A DNA stretch of 64,000 nt from Streptomyces sp. M41(2017) (GCF_002078175.1 NZ_MWFK01000002.1:1364001-1428000); one strand, 5' to 3'; counted from the first letter of the stretch, positions 16,850 to 26,562 are shown. The notes: generated from the letters alone by a model not told the origin. Program-made: numbers and translations.

Positions 16850-19246
16850 TCACCAGTCCGGCAGTGTCAGGCTGCAGGACTCTCCCGGGGCCACGGTGAC
16901 CGTGCGGTCCGCGAGCGCCACGACGATCGGCTCGGCGTCGGATACCGGAACGGCCACACTCACCCGCCCTGCGCTCAGGCGCAGTTGTACGCCCTGATGA
17001 CCGCGGTACCGGATCGCGAAGCCGTACTCGGACAGCTCGGGCAGAGGTGCGGGGTCCAGACGCAGCACTCCCCCACGGGTCTCCAGTCCCGTCAGACCGC
17101 GCTGGACGAGATCGAGGGTGCCGGCCATGGCTCCGAGGTGGATGCCCTCCCCGGTGGTACCACCCTGGAGATCGGCGATGTCGCCGTGCAGGGCTTCATG
17201 GACGTAGGTCCACGCTTCGCCCCGCCGCGCCCGGGCCAGGACCCAGCCGTGCACGAGGCTGCTCAGTGTCGATCCATGGCTGGTCCGGCGCAGGTAGTGG
17301 TCAACGGTACGGCGCCACAGCACGTCGTCGACCTCGTGACCGAGCCGGCGGAAGAGGCCGCCGAGTTCGGCCGGGGAGAAGAGGTAGCCGAGCATCAGCG
17401 TGTCCGCCTGCTTCGACGCCTGGTACCGGTTGACGCTGTCCCCCTCGGCCTCCAGGATCCTGTCCAGCCGCCGGATGTCCCCGTACCGTTCCCGGTAGCC
17501 CTCCCAGTCCAGCTCGGCGAGATCTCCGTAGCCCTCGAACTGGCTGATGACCCCGCTGTGGAAGGGCACGTTCAGCCGACGCGAGACGTCCTGCCACAGG
17601 TCGAGTTCCGCCTTGTCGAGGTTCGTCCGCTCCATCAGGTCCCGGCGTGGCAGCTCGGGCATCTCGCGCAGGACATCGAGTGTGCGGGCGAGCACCCAGG
17701 CCGCCGTGACGTTGGTGTACGTGTTGTCGTCGAGCCCCGGCCCGGCAGCTCCGGGGTACGCGTCGTGATACTCGTCGGGGCCGACCACACCACGGATCCG
17801 GTAGCGACCCAGAGAGTCGTCGTGGACGGCGAGCCCGGCCCAGAAGCGGGCGATCTGCGTGAGCATCTCGATGCCCTTGCCGTGCAGGAACTCCGTGTCA
17901 CCGCTCGCCCCGCAGTACTGCAGCACGTTGTAGGCGATCGCCGATCCCACGTGGTGCTGGAGCCGCGAGTGGTCGGGCAGCCAGCGTCCGGAGCGGGGGT
18001 TGAGGTGGAGCTGCTGGGTCTCCTCCCGTCCGTCGCTGCCGCTCTGCCACGGATACATGGCGCCGGTGAGGCCGGCGCCCTCCGCTGCCCGGCAGGCCCG
18101 CTCCAGCCGCCGGTGACGGTAGGTCAGCAAGGCGCGGGAGACCTCCGGGAAGTGCAGGTTCAGGTACGGCAGCACGAACAGCTCGTCCCAGAACACGTGC
18201 CCCCGGTAGGCCTCGCCGTGCAACCCGCGGGCCGGCACCCCTACGTCCAGCTCCGCCGTGTGCGGCGAGAGAGTCTGCAGGACGTGGAACAGATGCAGAC
18301 GCAGGATCGGTCCTGCGCTGTTCGGCACGTCCAGTACGGCACGGCGCCACAGCTGCGCCCATGCCGTGCGATGGGAGTCGAGCAGTGCGTCGAAGTCCGC
18401 GGCCTGAGCGGCCCCGTCGAGAGCGGCGCCCGCCGGGTCCTTGATCGCCGGGTCCTGGGAGGTGTGCAGGGCGACCGTCTTGTCGACGGTCACGGTGCGG
18501 CCGTCGGTGAGGTCGAGTCGCAGCAGTTGGGCCGCGCGACCCGGGGTGTGGGCGTCGGAGGTCGCGGCAGGCGTGTCCGTGACGGTCCGCGCGGCCAGCC
18601 CGACGGCGATGTCGGAGGTGCTGGTACGGCAACTGAGCCAGACCGTGTCCGCCGCGCCGTTCCCCGTACGGATGTCCACGAGGTGCTGCGATGCGAGAGA
18701 GCGGTACCGCGCGACTCCGCTGTTGGTGACCGTGCCGTCGAGCGCCGACTCGATGTCGACCGGACCCGACCAGCCCTCGGCGGTCAGCTCCGTGCGCAGC
18801 AAGGCCATATGAGGGTGGGCCATATGGACCAGGCGCACCTGCCGTACGGCGACGCGCCGGCCTTCCTCGTCCTCGTACCGCGCGGTGCGCTCCAGTGTGC
18901 CGGCGCTCGTGTCGAGCCGGAGACGGTGGTCCAGGAGGCGATGGGTGTCGGGGGTGAGCCAGGTTCCCGTGCTGGTACGGACGCGGAGCGGCAGCCAGTT
19001 GGGCAGGTTGACCATGTCCTCGTTCTCGACACGGATGCCCCCGACGTTCGACGTGAGGCGGTTGTAGACGCCCGCAGCGTACGTGCCGGGGTAATGAACG
19101 GAATCCGCCGTGCACTCCGGGGCGGTGCCACGCGTCGCGAAGTAGCCGTTGCCGAGCGTGCACAGCGCTTCGCGCAGACGCTCCTCGGCCGGTTCGTAGC
19201 CTTCGTAGTCCCAGGTCCGATCATGCATTGCGCCATCCTGTGTCAT
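16850..19246 (-). CDS. Glycoside hydrolase family 65 enzyme (disaccharide phosphorylase-like)
   Basis: This cytosolic protein of about 798 residues has the GH65 plan: an N-terminal beta-sandwich, a linker and an (alpha/alpha)6 barrel. The general acid E492 lies in VVGPDEYHDAYPG. Phosphate-site features SKQADTLMLGYLF and RTSHGSTLSSLVHGW follow, and the short C-terminal beta domain ends the protein. Members phosphorolyse maltose, trehalose or kojibiose; the substrate cannot be fixed here. ATG 19246 is chosen; ATG 19228 and GTG 19273 are possible, and none has a strong ribosome-binding site. It follows GAPDH and phosphoketolase on the same strand, with a 59-base gap, suggesting a sugar-to-energy module. 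Confidence 0.9.
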   Translation of the reverse strand: MTQDGAMHDRTWDYEGYEPAEERLREALCTLGNGYFATRGTAPECTADSVHYPGTYAAGVYNRLTSNVGGIRVENEDMVNLPNWLPLRVRTSTGTWLTPDTHRLLDHRLRLDTSAGTLERTARYEDEEGRRVAVRQVRLVHMAHPHMALLRTELTAEGWSGPVDIESALDGTVTNSGVARYRSLASQHLVDIRTGNGAADTVWLSCRTSTSDIAVGLAARTVTDTPAATSDAHTPGRAAQLLRLDLTDGRTVTVDKTVALHTSQDPAIKDPAGAALDGAAQAADFDALLDSHRTAWAQLWRRAVLDVPNSAGPILRLHLFHVLQTLSPHTAELDVGVPARGLHGEAYRGHVFWDELFVLPYLNLHFPEVSRALLTYRHRRLERACRAAEGAGLTGAMYPWQSGSDGREETQQLHLNPRSGRWLPDHSRLQHHVGSAIAYNVLQYCGASGDTEFLHGKGIEMLTQIARFWAGLAVHDDSLGRYRIRGVVGPDEYHDAYPGAAGPGLDDNTYTNVTAAWVLARTLDVLREMPELPRRDLMERTNLDKAELDLWQDVSRRLNVPFHSGVISQFEGYGDLAELDWEGYRERYGDIRRLDRILEAEGDSVNRYQASKQADTLMLGYLFSPAELGGLFRRLGHEVDDVLWRRTVDHYLRRTSHGSTLSSLVHGWVLARARRGEAWTYVHEALHGDIADLQGGTTGEGIHLGAMAGTLDLVQRGLTGLETRGGVLRLDPAPLPELSEYGFAIRYRGHQGVQLRLSAGRVSVAVPVSDAEPIVVALADRTVTVAPGESCSLTLPDW

Positions 19247-19305
19247 GAGCGGTCGAGTCGTGATCCGCGGCACGCGGGGGCACGGCTCGACCGCCTCTCA
19301 CGGCG

Positions 19306-20319
19306 TCAGTCGTCGGCGACCAGTGCCGTGAGGTCGAGGAGCCGGTTGGTGTACCCCCACTCGTTGTCGTACCAGCCGAACACCTTGACCAGCGTTCCGT
19401 TGGCCTGGGTCAGGGCCGGATCGAAGATGCAGGAGGCGGGGTCGCCGATGACGTCCCGGGAGACGATCGGGGCCCGGGACACGCGGAGGATGCCGTTCAG
19501 TCGCCCGTCCGCCGCCTCCGAGAAGGCGGAGTTGATCTCGTCGGCCGACACCTCGGCGCGCAGCACGAGGGTCAGGTCGGTGAGCGACCCGTCCTCGACG
19601 GGCACCCGGACCGCTGTCCCGTCCAGCACGCCGGCGAGTTCGGGCACGACGAGGCCCACGGCGCGGGCGGCACCCGTGCTGGTGGGGATGATGCTGAGCG
19701 CGGCCGATCGGGCCCGGCGAAGGTCCTTGTGCGGGCTGTCCAGCAGCGACTGGTCATTGGTGTAGCCGTGGATCGTGGTCATCACACCCCGCTCGATCCC
19801 GAAGGCGTCGTGGAGCACCTTGACCATCGGCGCGACGCAGTTGGTGGTGCAGGAGGCGGCGGACACGATGCGGTCGGTGGAGCGGTCGTAGGTGCTGTCG
19901 TTGACGCCCATCACGATGGTGGCGTCCGCGTTCCTGCCGGGGGCCGAGAGCAGCACCGTGTGGGCTCCGCCCTTGAGATGCGCGGCGGCGGCGTCCCTGT
20001 CGCGGAACCGGCCGGTCGACTCGATGACGATGTCGGCACCTTCGTCGGACCACTGGAGCGACGCGGGGTCGCGCTCGGCGGTCACGGCGATGCGTCGGCC
20101 GTCGACGGTGATGGAGTTGTCGTCGTGCAGGACCTCACGGCCGATCCGGCCGAACGTGGAGTCGTACTCGAGGAGATGAGCGAGCGCGGCGGGTGGCGCG
20201 ATGTCGTTGATCGCGACCACCTCGACGTACTGAGTGCCTGCTTCGGCGCGTTCCAGTGCCGCGCGCAGGTAGGTGCGGCCGATCCGGCCGAAGCCGTTGA
20301 TGCCGACGCGTACGGTCAT
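19306..20319 (-). CDS. gap: Glyceraldehyde-3-phosphate dehydrogenase
   Basis: This 337-residue enzyme oxidises glyceraldehyde-3-phosphate to 1,3-bisphosphoglycerate with NAD(P)+. ATG 20319 follows GAAGGAG; the long upstream frame crosses the phosphoketolase gene and is rejected. The dinucleotide fold starts VRVGINGFGRIGR, and catalytic C157 is in SAASCTTNC. The histidine is in the HGYTNDQ segment, and GWYDNEWGYTNR closes the domain. Length is normal. It lies 31 bases after phosphoketolase and probably shares its message. Placing gap after phosphoketolase would channel the triose phosphate made by that enzyme. Confidence 0.96.
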   Translation of the reverse strand: MTVRVGINGFGRIGRTYLRAALERAEAGTQYVEVVAINDIAPPAALAHLLEYDSTFGRIGREVLHDDNSITVDGRRIAVTAERDPASLQWSDEGADIVIESTGRFRDRDAAAAHLKGGAHTVLLSAPGRNADATIVMGVNDSTYDRSTDRIVSAASCTTNCVAPMVKVLHDAFGIERGVMTTIHGYTNDQSLLDSPHKDLRRARSAALSIIPTSTGAARAVGLVVPELAGVLDGTAVRVPVEDGSLTDLTLVLRAEVSADEINSAFSEAADGRLNGILRVSRAPIVSRDVIGDPASCIFDPALTQANGTLVKVFGWYDNEWGYTNRLLDLTALVADD

Positions 20320-20350
20320 GGCGGTGTACTCCTTCGCGAGTGGGTGGGGT

Positions 20351-22732
20351 TCAGCCGCTCCAGGTCCAGTCCGCGACCTCGGGCAGGTCGGTGCCGTGCT
20401 CACGGATCCAGACGTGGTGGCGGGAGCGGGCGTCCTCCATCCGCTGGCGCACGGTGGCGGCGCGGACCCCGAGACCGGGCACGCGGTCGATGACGTCCAT
20501 GACGAGCCGGTAGCGGTCCAGGTCGTTGCGCACGACCATGTCGAACGGCGTCGTCGTGGTCCCCATCTCCTTGTAACCGCGCACATGGAGGTTCGCGTGG
20601 CCGCTGCGCCGGTAGGCGAGACGGTGGATGAGCCAGGGATAGCCGTGGTAGGCGAAGATCACCGGCTTGTCCGCGGTGAACAGCCCGTCGTACTCGAAGT
20701 CGCTCATGCCGTGCGGGTGTTCCTCACGCGGCAGCAACCGGGTCATGTCCACGACGTTGACGACCCGCACGGCCAGGTCGGGCAGGTGCCGGCGCAGCAA
20801 CTGCGCCGCGGCCAGGACCTCGAGGGTGGGCACGTCACCGGCGCAGGCGAGGACGACGTCGGGCTCGCCGCCGTGCTCCGTGCCCGCCCACTCCCAGATG
20901 CCGGCGCCGCGTGCGCAGTGGTCGCGGGCCTGGTCCATGGACAGCCAGTCGAAGCAGGGCTGTTTGCCGGCGACGACGACGTTCACGTAGTCGCGGCTGC
21001 GCAGCACATGGTCCGCGACGGACAGCAGGGTGTTGGCGTCCGGCGGCAGGTAGACGCGCACCACCTCGGGGCTCTTGTTCAGGACGTGGTCGACGAACCC
21101 GGGGTCCTGGTGCGAGAAGCCGTTGTGGTCCTGGCGCCAGACGTGCGACGTCAGCAGATAGTTGAGGGACGCGATGGGACGACGCCAGGCCAACTCACGT
21201 GACGTCTTGAGCCACTTGATGTGCTGGTTGACCATCGAGTCGACGATGTGCACGAACGCCTCGTAGCAGGAGAACAACCCGTGCCGGCCGGTGAGGAGGT
21301 AGCCCTCCAGCCAGCCCTGGCAGGTGTGCTCCGAGAGGATCTCCATGACCCGGCCGTGGCGCTCCAAGTGTTCGTCCACCGGCAGGTGTTCGGCCTGCCA
21401 GGCCTTGCCGCTGACGTCGAGGACCGCCTGGAGCCGGTTCGACGCCGTCTCGTCGGGACCCACCAGCCGGAAGTCCCTGCGTCCGCCGGTGTCCTTCATC
21501 ACCCGGGCCAGGAGGTCACCGAGCACCCGGGTCGGCTCGTGCAGGGTCGCGCCCGGCTTGTCGACCGGCACGGCGAAGTCGTCGAGAGGCGGAAGGGGAA
21601 GGTCCTGGACGAGCAGGCCGCCATTGGCATGGGGAGTGGCACCCAACCGCTTGACGCCGTCGGGGACACAGGCCAGCACGTCGGCGACGGGCCGGCCCTC
21701 GGCACCGAAGAGCTCCTCGGGCCGGTACGAACGCAGCCACTCCTCCAACTGGCGGAGGTGTTCGGGATTCTCGCGGACCCGGGCCAGGGGCACCTGGTGG
21801 GCACGCCAGGTGCCCTCGACCTGCACGCCGTCCACCTCGGCGGGGCCGGTCCAGCCCTTCGGCGTACGCAGCACGATCATCGGCCAGTGCACGCGCTCGG
21901 TGACACCGTCCTCCCGCGCGGTCCGCTGCATCAGGGCGATGCGGTCGAGCGCCTCGTCCAGCGCGGCGGCCATGGCCCGGTGCACCGCGGCGGGGTCGTC
22001 GCCGGAGACGTGGAGGGGCTCATGCCCGTAGCCCCGCAGCAGCTCGTCCAGTTCGGCCTCCGGAAGGCGGGCGAGCACGGTCGGGTTGGCGATCTTGTAG
22101 CCGTTGAGGTGCAGGATCGGCAGCACCGCACCGTCGTGGACCGGGTCGAGGAACTTGTTGGAGTGCCAGGACGCCGCCAGCGGCCCGGTCTCCGCCTCGC
22201 CGTCACCGACGACACACGTGACCAGCAGATCCGGGTTGTCGAACGCGGCCCCGTAGGCGTGGGCCAAGGAGTAGCCCAGCTCACCGCCCTCGTGGATCGA
22301 GCCCGGCGTCTCCGGCGCGACATGGCTCGGCACACCGCCGGGGAACGAGAACTGCCGGAAGAGCTTCCCCATGCCCTCGGCGTCGCGGGACACGGAGGGG
22401 TACGTCCGACTGTAGGTGCCCTCCAGCCAGGAGTTCGCCAGCACCGCCGGCCCCCCGTGACCCGGCCCCCACACGCACAGCGCGTCGATCCCGCGCGCCT
22501 TGATCACCCGGTTGAGATGGGTGTGGACCAGGTTGAGGCCGGGGGACGTACCCCAGTGGCCGAGGAGGCGCGGCTTGATGTGATGGGGGGCCAGGGGCTC
22601 GGTGAGGAGCGGGTTCGCGAGCAGGTAGATCTGGCCCACGGCAAGGTAGTTGGCGGCCCGCCAGTGGGCGTCCAGCGCGCGGAGTTCCTCATCCGTCAGT
22701 ACGGTGCTGTCCTGGTGTTCGGCCTTGGGCAT
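20351..22732 (-). CDS. xfp: Xylulose-5-phosphate/fructose-6-phosphate phosphoketolase
   Basis: This 793-residue thiamine-diphosphate enzyme cleaves xylulose-5-P (or fructose-6-P) with phosphate to acetyl phosphate and a sugar phosphate. ATG 22732 is preceded by CGGAGTG. The N-terminal half has the ThDP motif GDGEAETGPLAASWHSNKF and early family signatures LGHWGTSPGLN and WGPGHGGPA. The central part has FSCYEAFVHIVDSM, and the C-terminal part has HVRGYKEMGTTTTPFDM. Full family length. It lies upstream of gap and GH65 and is divergent from PPK2. Acetyl phosphate could supply ATP through acetate kinase, although no ackA is in the window. Confidence 0.96.
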   Translation of the reverse strand: MPKAEHQDSTVLTDEELRALDAHWRAANYLAVGQIYLLANPLLTEPLAPHHIKPRLLGHWGTSPGLNLVHTHLNRVIKARGIDALCVWGPGHGGPAVLANSWLEGTYSRTYPSVSRDAEGMGKLFRQFSFPGGVPSHVAPETPGSIHEGGELGYSLAHAYGAAFDNPDLLVTCVVGDGEAETGPLAASWHSNKFLDPVHDGAVLPILHLNGYKIANPTVLARLPEAELDELLRGYGHEPLHVSGDDPAAVHRAMAAALDEALDRIALMQRTAREDGVTERVHWPMIVLRTPKGWTGPAEVDGVQVEGTWRAHQVPLARVRENPEHLRQLEEWLRSYRPEELFGAEGRPVADVLACVPDGVKRLGATPHANGGLLVQDLPLPPLDDFAVPVDKPGATLHEPTRVLGDLLARVMKDTGGRRDFRLVGPDETASNRLQAVLDVSGKAWQAEHLPVDEHLERHGRVMEILSEHTCQGWLEGYLLTGRHGLFSCYEAFVHIVDSMVNQHIKWLKTSRELAWRRPIASLNYLLTSHVWRQDHNGFSHQDPGFVDHVLNKSPEVVRVYLPPDANTLLSVADHVLRSRDYVNVVVAGKQPCFDWLSMDQARDHCARGAGIWEWAGTEHGGEPDVVLACAGDVPTLEVLAAAQLLRRHLPDLAVRVVNVVDMTRLLPREEHPHGMSDFEYDGLFTADKPVIFAYHGYPWLIHRLAYRRSGHANLHVRGYKEMGTTTTPFDMVVRNDLDRYRLVMDVIDRVPGLGVRAATVRQRMEDARSRHHVWIREHGTDLPEVADWTWSG

Positions 22733-22821
22733 GATCACTCCGTGAGTCAGCGGGGTGTGACGAGGAAGCCGTGCATCGGAACGCCTCGCGACGGGAGGCG
22801 TCATCCTGCGGAGGAGGCGGC

Positions 22822-23625
22822 ATGGCCGAGAAGAAGACGGCGAAGGTGCCGCTTGCGGCGTACGAGCGGGAGCTGCTGCGTCTGCAGACGGAGCTGGTGA
22901 AGCTCCAGGAATGGGTACGCAGCGAGGGCGCCCGCGTGGTGGTGATCTTCGAGGGGCGTGACGCCGCGGGCAAGGGCGGCACGATCAAGCGGGCGGCGGA
23001 ACATCTGAACCCGCGCGTCGCGCGCACGGTGGCGCTGCCCAAGCCGACCGAGCGGGAGCGCACCCAGTGGTACTTCCAGCGCTATGTGGAGCATCTGCCG
23101 GCCGCCGGGGAGATCGTGCTGTTCGACCGGAGCTGGTACAACCGCGCCGGAGTCGAGCACGTCATGGGCTTCTGCACCAAGGAGGAGTACCAACTGTTCC
23201 TGCGGCAGTGCCCGATCTTCGAGCGGATGCTGACGGAGGAGGGAATCCTGCTCCGCAAGTACTGGTTCTCCGTCAGCGACGCGGAGCAGCAGAAGCGGTT
23301 CCGGCGCCGGCTGAAGGACCCGACGAAGCGCTGGAAGCTCTCCCCCATGGACCTGGAGTCGATCACCCGCTGGGAGGCGTACTCCCGGGCGAAGGACGAG
23401 ATGCTGGTCCACACCGACATCTCCGAGGCGCCGTGGTTCGTGGTCGAGAGCGACGACAAGCGCCGCGCCCGGCTGAACATGATCGCTCACCTGCTCGACT
23501 CCGTTCCCTACCACGACGTGCCGCCGCCGGTCCTGGAACTGCCCTCCCGGCCGCCGTCGACGGGCTATGTGCGCCCGCCGCGCGACCTGCAGACCTTTGT
23601 CCCTGACCACGCGGCGGGCCTCTGA
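22822..23625 (+). CDS. ppk2: Polyphosphate kinase 2 family protein
   Basis: This 267-residue cytosolic kinase uses polyphosphate to phosphorylate nucleotides, mainly ADP or GDP. ATG 22822 follows GCGGAGGAGGC. Walker A is FEGRDAAGKGGTIKR (about 51-65), and the Walker B/lid region is LFDRSWYNRAGVEHVMGFC. The basic lid RFRRRLKDPTKRWKLSP follows. It has a single PPK2 domain of normal class I length. It is divergent from phosphoketolase, with only 89 bases between starts, and convergent with a stress protein 5 bases away. It fits the energy-reserve theme of the region. Confidence 0.95.
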   Translation: MAEKKTAKVPLAAYERELLRLQTELVKLQEWVRSEGARVVVIFEGRDAAGKGGTIKRAAEHLNPRVARTVALPKPTERERTQWYFQRYVEHLPAAGEIVLFDRSWYNRAGVEHVMGFCTKEEYQLFLRQCPIFERMLTEEGILLRKYWFSVSDAEQQKRFRRRLKDPTKRWKLSPMDLESITRWEAYSRAKDEMLVHTDISEAPWFVVESDDKRRARLNMIAHLLDSVPYHDVPPPVLELPSRPPSTGYVRPPRDLQTFVPDHAAGL

Positions 23626-23630
23626 GGCGC

Positions 23631-24518
23631 TCATCCCCGTTGTGGCACGACGGCGACCGGGCAGGCCGAGTGATGCAGGGCCGCGTGAGCGACCCGGCCG
23701 AGCTGCATGCCGACGCGTCCGTGCGGCTCGTGTCGCCGGACGCCGACCACGAGCAGGTCGGCGTCGGTGGAGGCCTCCAGCAGCACCTTGCGGGCCGGTC
23801 CCTCGGCGGTACGCCGGTGCACCTCCACCCCGGGGTGATCGGCGGCCGCCGTGTGCAGCGCCGCGTCGAGGATGTCGACGGCCGCCTGCTCGTGCAACCG
23901 CGCGGGCTCGCCCGACATCAGCGGGTGGTCGGTCGACTCGTGGGCGGGGCACCGCCAGGCACGTATCGCCTCCAAGGGGACCCCGCGTTCCGCCGCCTCC
24001 TGGAAGGCGAAGCGGGTCGCCGCCTCGCCGTGCGCCGGATCTGCGACGCCGAGGACGACCCGCTGGTGTCGCCCGGCCCTGGCCTGGTTGTCGTGGCTGC
24101 CACGCAGCACGATCACCGGGCAGTGGGCGCGAGCGGCGACCGTGAGGCTCACCGACCCGAGCAGCCTTTCGGCGATCCCGCTGCGGCCCCGTGAGCCGAG
24201 GATGAGCGCGGTGGCGCCGAAGCCCTCCGTGAGCAGCAGGCTCACCGCGTCTTCGGGGAGCACCTCGGCGGTGATCTTCACGTCGACGTTGCGACGGTGG
24301 GCCCGCTGGGTGGCGACCTCGACGATCGTGTCGGCCATGATCTGCTCCGAAGACCGTCCGAGGCCCTCGGCGAGGGCGGCACCCTCGTAGCGTTCCCAGA
24401 GCGAGGCGTACACCAGGCGCAGCGGCAGTCCGCGGAGGGCGGCCTCGTCCGTGGCCCAGTCCACGGCGCGCATGCTGGACTCGGATCCGTCGACGCCCAC
24501 GACGAGGGGAAGGTCCAT
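23631..24518 (-). CDS. Universal stress protein, tandem UspA-type domains
   Basis: This 295-residue protein starts at ATG 24518 behind AAGGGAG. Domain 1 (about 1-145) has LVVGVDGSESS and GSRGRSGIAERLLGSVSLTV. Domain 2 (about 152-293) has RVVLGVADPAHGEA and ends HHSACPVAVVPQRG, with GVRRHEPHGRVGMQLGRVAH as its loop. The alcohol dehydrogenase stop lies 5 bases upstream, so the two are almost certainly one transcript. The pairing of a Usp with a fermentative-type dehydrogenase supports a role under low oxygen, which is inference. Confidence 0.92.
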   Translation of the reverse strand: MDLPLVVGVDGSESSMRAVDWATDEAALRGLPLRLVYASLWERYEGAALAEGLGRSSEQIMADTIVEVATQRAHRRNVDVKITAEVLPEDAVSLLLTEGFGATALILGSRGRSGIAERLLGSVSLTVAARAHCPVIVLRGSHDNQARAGRHQRVVLGVADPAHGEAATRFAFQEAAERGVPLEAIRAWRCPAHESTDHPLMSGEPARLHEQAAVDILDAALHTAAADHPGVEVHRRTAEGPARKVLLEASTDADLLVVGVRRHEPHGRVGMQLGRVAHAALHHSACPVAVVPQRG

Positions 24519-24523
24519 GGCGA

Positions 24524-25546
24524 TCAGCTCCCTTGACGGAGATCGAAGACGATCCGGGCCGCGACCCGGCCGGCGAGAACGTCCTCCATGGAGTCGTTGA
24601 CGGATGCGAGGGGGCGGGACTCACGGATCACCCGGGTCCGGCCCGCGGCGTGCAGGTCGAAGACCTCGGCGAGGTCCTGCCGGGTGCCGACGATGGACCC
24701 GATCACGGACGTCCCGTTCAACACGGTGTCGAAGATCGGGACGGGGATCGTTCCGTGCGCCGGAAGCGCGACCATGACGAGCTTTCCCCCGCGCCGCAGA
24801 CCGGAGTACGCGGCGGAGAAGGCCTCCTCGTTCACCGCCAGGGCGATCGCGGCGTGCGCGCCACCATGGCGCTTGAGCACCTCGCCGGGGTCCTCCTTGC
24901 GGGCGTCGATGACGAGGTCGGCGCCCAGTTCCTCGGCGAGGTCCAGTTTGTCGTCCGTGACGTCGATCGCCGCGACGGTCGCGCCGGCGATCTTCGCGTA
25001 CTGCACGGCCAAGTGACCGAGCCCGCCCACGCCGGAGACGGCCACCAACTGCCCGGGCCTGACGGCGGCGACCTTCAGGGCCTTGTAGGTGGTGACGCCG
25101 GCGCAGGTCAGCGGCGCAGCGTCCAGCGGATCGATCCCGTCCGGCACCGGCTGGGCGAAGTCGGCCCGGGCGAGCATCTTCTCGGCGTAGCCGCCGTCGC
25201 ACCCGTATCCGGTGTTGATCTGCTCTTCGCACAGCGTCTCCCAGCCGGAGAGGCAGTGCTCGCAGCGTCCGCAGGCCCGGCCCAGCCAGGGCACCGCCAC
25301 GCGCTGTCCCAGCGTGAGGTGGGTGACGCCGTCGCCCAGTGCCTCGACCAGGCCCACACCCTCGTGTCCGGGCACGAACGGCGGGCTCGGCCTGACCGGC
25401 CAGTCGCCGCGGGCGGCGTGGATGTCGGTGTGGCACAGCCCGGAGGCCTCAAGACGGACCCGGACCTGCCCGGGACCCGGCTCGGGTTCGGGGCGTTCCT
25501 CGATGACCAGCGGCTCACCGAACGCTCGGACGACTGCTGCCTTCAT
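24524..25546 (-). CDS. adhP: Zinc-dependent alcohol dehydrogenase, AdhP type
   Basis: This 340-residue enzyme interconverts alcohols and aldehydes with NAD(H). ATG 25546 follows CAAGGAGAG. The catalytic zinc site is seen in SGLCHTDIHA and PGHEGVG. The structural zinc site is the four-cysteine lobe CGRCEHCLSGWETLC. The Rossmann motif is VAVSGVGGLGHLAVQYAKI. Length fits the MDR alcohol dehydrogenases. It lies upstream of a stress-protein gene with a 5-base gap. Ethanol or acetaldehyde as substrate is the usual assignment but is not provable from sequence. Confidence 0.93.
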   Translation of the reverse strand: MKAAVVRAFGEPLVIEERPEPEPGPGQVRVRLEASGLCHTDIHAARGDWPVRPSPPFVPGHEGVGLVEALGDGVTHLTLGQRVAVPWLGRACGRCEHCLSGWETLCEEQINTGYGCDGGYAEKMLARADFAQPVPDGIDPLDAAPLTCAGVTTYKALKVAAVRPGQLVAVSGVGGLGHLAVQYAKIAGATVAAIDVTDDKLDLAEELGADLVIDARKEDPGEVLKRHGGAHAAIALAVNEEAFSAAYSGLRRGGKLVMVALPAHGTIPVPIFDTVLNGTSVIGSIVGTRQDLAEVFDLHAAGRTRVIRESRPLASVNDSMEDVLAGRVAARIVFDLRQGS

Positions 25547-25592
25547 GGATCTCTCTCCTTGTGGGACCGGACCGTTGCCGGGGCTGTCGGAA

Positions 25593-26498
25593 TCAGTCGT
25601 GCGGGACGACGGCGACGGGCGCGACCGAGTGGTGCAGCACGGCGTGGGTGACGGGTCCGATGTGGGCGCCGAGCGTCGCGCGCCGGATCCGACGTCCCAC
25701 GACGACCAGGGACGCTTCGCGGGAGGCGTCCACGAGATGGTTGGCCGCCTTGCCGGACAGCGAGTCCTCGATGATCTCGACGTCCGGGTACTTCTCGCGC
25801 CAGGTCCGGAGCGCGTCCGTCACCGCCGCGGCGTCCTGCGCGGCGAGCCGGGCGTTCATCTCCAGGTCCGGCGGCATGCCGTACGCGATGTAGGGCGGTT
25901 CGTTCCAGGCGTGCACCACCCGAAGCGCCGTGGCACGCTGCTGTGCCGCGGCGAAGGCGAACCCCGTCAGCGCGTCATGGGGGCTACGGGGGTCGAGGCC
26001 GAGTGCAACGGGCCGGAACGGCGCTGCCGCCGACGGAATGCCCGAAGGATCCATCAGGTGCTCGTCCGAAGCCAGCTCACCGGCACGCACGAAGATCACG
26101 GGGCGCTCGGCGTGCGCGACGACGGCCAGGCCCACGGAGCCGACCATGAAGCCCCCCACGCCACTCAGTCCGCGGGTTCCGAGAACGAGGAGTTCGGAGT
26201 CGTTCGCGGCCCTGACCAACACCTCGGCCGGCTGTCCGTGGTGCTGCTCCGCGGCGACCTCGATCCCGGGGTGCCGGGCACGTACTCCGTCGGCCGCCTC
26301 GCGTGGAATCCGCTCGCTCCAGTGCTGGTGGGTCTCGGCGCCGAGCAGGGGCGCCTGTGCCATGGGGGTGGGAACCGGCTCCCAGACGTGGACCAGTCGC
26401 AACTCCAGTCCTCGGAGCTGGGCCTCACGTGCGGCCCATTCGGTGGCGGCGAGGCTCTCGGACGAGCCGTCGAGACCTACGGTGACAGTGCGGAGCAT
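25593..26498 (-). CDS. Universal stress protein, tandem UspA-type domains
   Basis: This 301-residue protein starts at ATG 26498 behind CTGGAGGTG; the reading to 26600 runs over the dormancy box and is rejected. Domain 1 has LRTVTVGLDGSSES and GTRGLSGVGGFMVGSVGLAV. Domain 2 has RPVALGLDPRSPHDALTGF and GRRIRRATLGAHIGPVTHAV, ending in HHSVAPVAVVPHD. It closely resembles the protein at 6772-7680, so the two are probably paralogues by duplication. A perfect palindromic box lies 86-99 bases upstream of its start. It is 46 bases upstream of adhP on the same strand and may lead that operon. Confidence 0.92.
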   Translation of the reverse strand: MLRTVTVGLDGSSESLAATEWAAREAQLRGLELRLVHVWEPVPTPMAQAPLLGAETHQHWSERIPREAADGVRARHPGIEVAAEQHHGQPAEVLVRAANDSELLVLGTRGLSGVGGFMVGSVGLAVVAHAERPVIFVRAGELASDEHLMDPSGIPSAAAPFRPVALGLDPRSPHDALTGFAFAAAQQRATALRVVHAWNEPPYIAYGMPPDLEMNARLAAQDAAAVTDALRTWREKYPDVEIIEDSLSGKAANHLVDASREASLVVVGRRIRRATLGAHIGPVTHAVLHHSVAPVAVVPHD

Positions 26499-26562
26499 GG
26501 TGTCCACCTCCAGGGTCGGGGGGCCTGATTCCAGCGTCGTGCGGAACGGCTTCGCGGTGCAG

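Noticed and set aside
16985..19765. 926-residue plus-strand open frame
   Set aside because: Antisense to the GH65 gene and part of gap, which have catalytic signatures and correct length.
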